From Halostreptopolyspora alba (GTDB lineage Bacteria > Actinomycetota > Actinomycetes > Streptosporangiales > Streptosporangiaceae), in assembly GCA_003725585.1 (NCBI GenBank), contig RJMB01000001.1, forward strand, positions 372,001 through 436,000: a stretch of DNA of 64,000 nucleotides. The letters run 5' to 3'. The position numbers were made by a program, and so were the translations under genes. This document shows positions 62,223 to 64,000 of the stretch, one piece after another. The notes under the pieces are model-generated. The model saw only the letters and a list, made by a program, of their open reading frames with translations. It made no database searches and was not told the origin of the DNA. The number at the start of each line of letters is the position of its first letter. The stretch's first letter is position 1.

Positions 62223-63458
62223 TCAGCTCGGACGCGTGACGGGGACGGCGGCCAGAGCGCGGTCGGCGGTCACGCTCGCGGACAGCATCAGGGGCAGCGC
62301 GCGCGACCGTGCGGGACGGGGAAGGCCCTCCATACGGGCGGCGAGCGCGGGAAGGCGGCGATGGGTGGCGTTGGCGGTGGCCCGGGCCGCCGTGAGCGCC
62401 ACCCGCGGGTGGAAGTCCAGGAAACTGTGCGCCGAGTTCTCGAATGGCACCAGTACGCCCTCGGGCAACGCCTCGGCGGTGCGCCGCGCCACCGGCCGCA
62501 CGGTGCGCGTGTCCCGCGCGCCGGACAGCACCGTAGTGGGCCAGGTGCAGGTGGGCAGAACAGCGGGAAGGTCCACCGGTTGGCCGGCGAATTCGGGGAA
62601 CCCCTCCGCCTGCCGATCGAAGAGCACGTGCGGATCCATCGGATCGCCGTCGGGGCGCACGTGGCCGAGCTCGCGATAGCTGATCGCCCCGGCCAGGTCG
62701 AACTCCATGTAGTAGGGGTGGCGGCGCTGGACCTCGCTCTCGCCGAGTTGGCGGATGCGGTTCCAGGTCCGCGGCCGGCCCCGGCGCACCGCCGCCAGGA
62801 GCCGCTCCACCAGCCCGGTGCCGCCCAACTCGTAGGCCACCGGAACCACCAGGCCGGTGTCGGCCACGGAGACCGTGCCGTCGGCGACCAGGGAGCGCAG
62901 CGCGCTGGCCACGGCGGCGGTGTCGGGCGCGTCGCCGTTCCAGAACAGGCGGCGCAGGTGCCTACGCCGCAGATCCTCGCCGGAGGCCCCGCTGCTCGCC
63001 GAGTCCAGGACCATGGCCGCCACCCGTTCGGGGTGCCAGGCTCCCAGTGCCTGGGCCAGGTATCCGCCGTAGGAGGAGCCGTAGACCACGGCCCGTTCCC
63101 AGCCGCAGTCGTCCAGCACCGCCACCAGGTCGCCGACCACGGACTCCACGGTCATCGCCGCCATGGGCAGGTCGGCCCCTGTCCGGTCCGTGCGGGACAG
63201 GCCCACACCCCGGTGCTCGACCATCGCCACGTCGAAACCACGCCGGACCGCCGCCCCGCGTATCCCGCGGTACGGCAGCACCGAGGCCAACCCGGGACCG
63301 CCGGGGATGATGAGCAATGGGGTGTCGCCGGGCGTGCCTTCGCGGACATAGGTCAGGTCGAACTCGCCGGAGCGCCGCTCCACCGGCCGGGATAGCGTGC
63401 GCACCCCGGGCATGCGGCGTAGCCGTCGCCCCAAGCGCTGTTGCTGTGCGTGGTCCAT
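62223..63458 (-). CDS. Alpha/beta hydrolase, prolyl-aminopeptidase-like
   Basis: 411 aa. IPGGPGLAS (~51-59) is the HGGPG-type oxyanion loop of proline iminopeptidases, VEHRGVGLS follows, and GSSYGGYLAQ (~129-138) carries the nucleophile Ser; an Asp (SGARDTRT) and His (NSAHSFLD) complete the triad. A helical cap (~170-300) fits the S33 peptidase group. It may release N-terminal residues from small peptides or hydrolyse an unrelated ester. ATG 63458 is the first Met before the conserved part. It is divergent from the MarR gene. Confidence 0.87.
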   Translation of the reverse strand: MDHAQQQRLGRRLRRMPGVRTLSRPVERRSGEFDLTYVREGTPGDTPLLIIPGGPGLASVLPYRGIRGAAVRRGFDVAMVEHRGVGLSRTDRTGADLPMAAMTVESVVGDLVAVLDDCGWERAVVYGSSYGGYLAQALGAWHPERVAAMVLDSASSGASGEDLRRRHLRRLFWNGDAPDTAAVASALRSLVADGTVSVADTGLVVPVAYELGGTGLVERLLAAVRRGRPRTWNRIRQLGESEVQRRHPYYMEFDLAGAISYRELGHVRPDGDPMDPHVLFDRQAEGFPEFAGQPVDLPAVLPTCTWPTTVLSGARDTRTVRPVARRTAEALPEGVLVPFENSAHSFLDFHPRVALTAARATANATHRRLPALAARMEGLPRPARSRALPLMLSASVTADRALAAVPVTRPS

Positions 63459-63572
63459 GCCCCGAGCAACGTGTCCGGCGGTTCCCCCGTTCCGTATCGC
63501 CCGCGAGTCACGGGCACGAGCGGGCACGGTTCGGGCACACGACGGGGTTGTCGGGGGGAGGTGTCCCCCATA

Positions 63573-63592
63573 TAGTTGCGTTTAAGCAACTA
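63573..63592. promoter_or_regulatory. Palindrome upstream of MarR gene
   Basis: TAGTTGC-GTTTAA-GCAACTA, 7-bp perfect arms with a 6-bp centre, 13 bp before the ATG of the MarR gene: a likely autoregulatory operator. The same arms with a 7-bp centre are at 25971-25991. Confidence 0.65.
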
Positions 63593-63605
63593 TTGCGAGG
63601 TGGCA

Positions 63606-64000
63606 ATGGATGACCGGGAGCGGCTGCTCGAACTGCTTCGCACCATCCAGTCCAGCGTCATTCCATCCCTCGTCCGCGGCCACGAAGAGCACGACATCAC
63701 CCTGCTGCACGCCGCGCTGCTGCAAGCGCTGAACCGCGGCGGTGAGCCCACCGTCCGCGAGCTCGCCGACCTGATCGGCCGGTCGGTGTCGCGCACCAGC
63801 CGGCTCGTTGGCCAGCTCGAATCGCGTGAGCTGGCCCAACGCCGCGAGGACCCGGACGACCGCCGCGTCCGACGGGTACGCATCAGCGCCTCGGGACGCG
63901 CCGTGCTGGACGAGGTCCAGCGCATGCGGGTCGCGGCGCAACTGGAGCTGTGGGAGCATCTCGCCGCCGACGAGCGCGCGACCGTGCTCCACGCCATGGA
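63606..64000 (+). CDS. MarR-family regulator (C-terminus beyond window)
   Basis: 131 residues are visible before the window ends. Helical N-terminus (RERLLELLRTIQSSVIPSLV), winged HTH (PTVRELADLIGRSVSRTSRL, VGQLESRELAQRREDPDDRR) and wing RRVRRVRISASGRAVLD are diagnostic of MarR. The visible length is nearly complete. It probably represses itself through the palindrome at 63573 and perhaps the divergent hydrolase gene. ATG 63606 has GAGGTGG upstream. Confidence 0.92.
   Translation, partial: MDDRERLLELLRTIQSSVIPSLVRGHEEHDITLLHAALLQALNRGGEPTVRELADLIGRSVSRTSRLVGQLESRELAQRREDPDDRRVRRVRISASGRAVLDEVQRMRVAAQLELWEHLAADERATVLHAM

Overview
The window is high-GC DNA with actinomycete features: frequent GTG/TTG starts, translationally coupled operons, a subtilisin-inhibitor-like (SSI) gene, a tRNA Gly-Cys-Val cluster and many IclR/GntR/TetR/LysR/MarR regulators. 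A filamentous actinomycete, possibly of the Nocardiopsaceae, is my best guess (inference; there is no rRNA to test it). No rRNA, CRISPR array, transposase, integrase or origin was seen.

Layout. 1-5527: a divergent pair. A very large protein-kinase/DEAD-helicase fusion runs off the left edge, facing an HTH/N6-adenine-methyltransferase/specificity fusion; this looks like an anti-phage or DNA-modification system that I cannot match to a named type. 5699-6899: an SSI protease inhibitor and an amine-oxidase relic. 6979-18913: aromatic and secondary metabolism. It holds a LysR/metallo-beta-lactamase-fold pair, a gamma-resorcylate/resorcinol-type operon (hydroxyquinol dioxygenase, NTF2-like protein, 72-aa protein, CoA-transferase, decarboxylase, transporter, flavin hydroxylase) facing an IclR regulator, then a bicupin and an esterase. 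19381-19646: three tRNAs. 19916-22824: GntR regulator, short-chain dehydrogenase and sulfotransferase.

22927-34722 is a methylamine/betaine-type catabolic island. MetF and an MTHFR C-terminal-domain protein face a DmdA-like GcvT-family demethylase, followed by a dimethylglycine-dehydrogenase-like FAD-GcvT protein, soxBDAG (heterotetrameric sarcosine oxidase) and an IclR regulator. Tandem GTTGCG repeats with a fixed 19-bp step occur at both promoters of this island. The genes could strip N-methyl (or S-methyl) groups stepwise onto tetrahydrofolate.

34738-37606: gluconate kinase, GntR and gluconate permease with a perfect 19-bp operator. 37848-41943: mannose-6-phosphate isomerase, acyl-CoA dehydrogenase/TetR pair, and a hydrolase. 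42056-48997: MoxR ATPase, vWA protein and a form-II CoxSLM molybdenum hydroxylase with CoxG. 49214-52572: BBE-type flavoprotein and a GH13 alpha-glucosidase. 52589-55755: VOC/ArsR pair and a three-gene ABC exporter. 55892-61909: small membrane protein, an EndoQ-UvrD fusion, a D-2-hydroxyacid dehydrogenase and an ADP-ribosylglycohydrolase. 62223-64000: alpha/beta hydrolase and the start of a MarR regulator.
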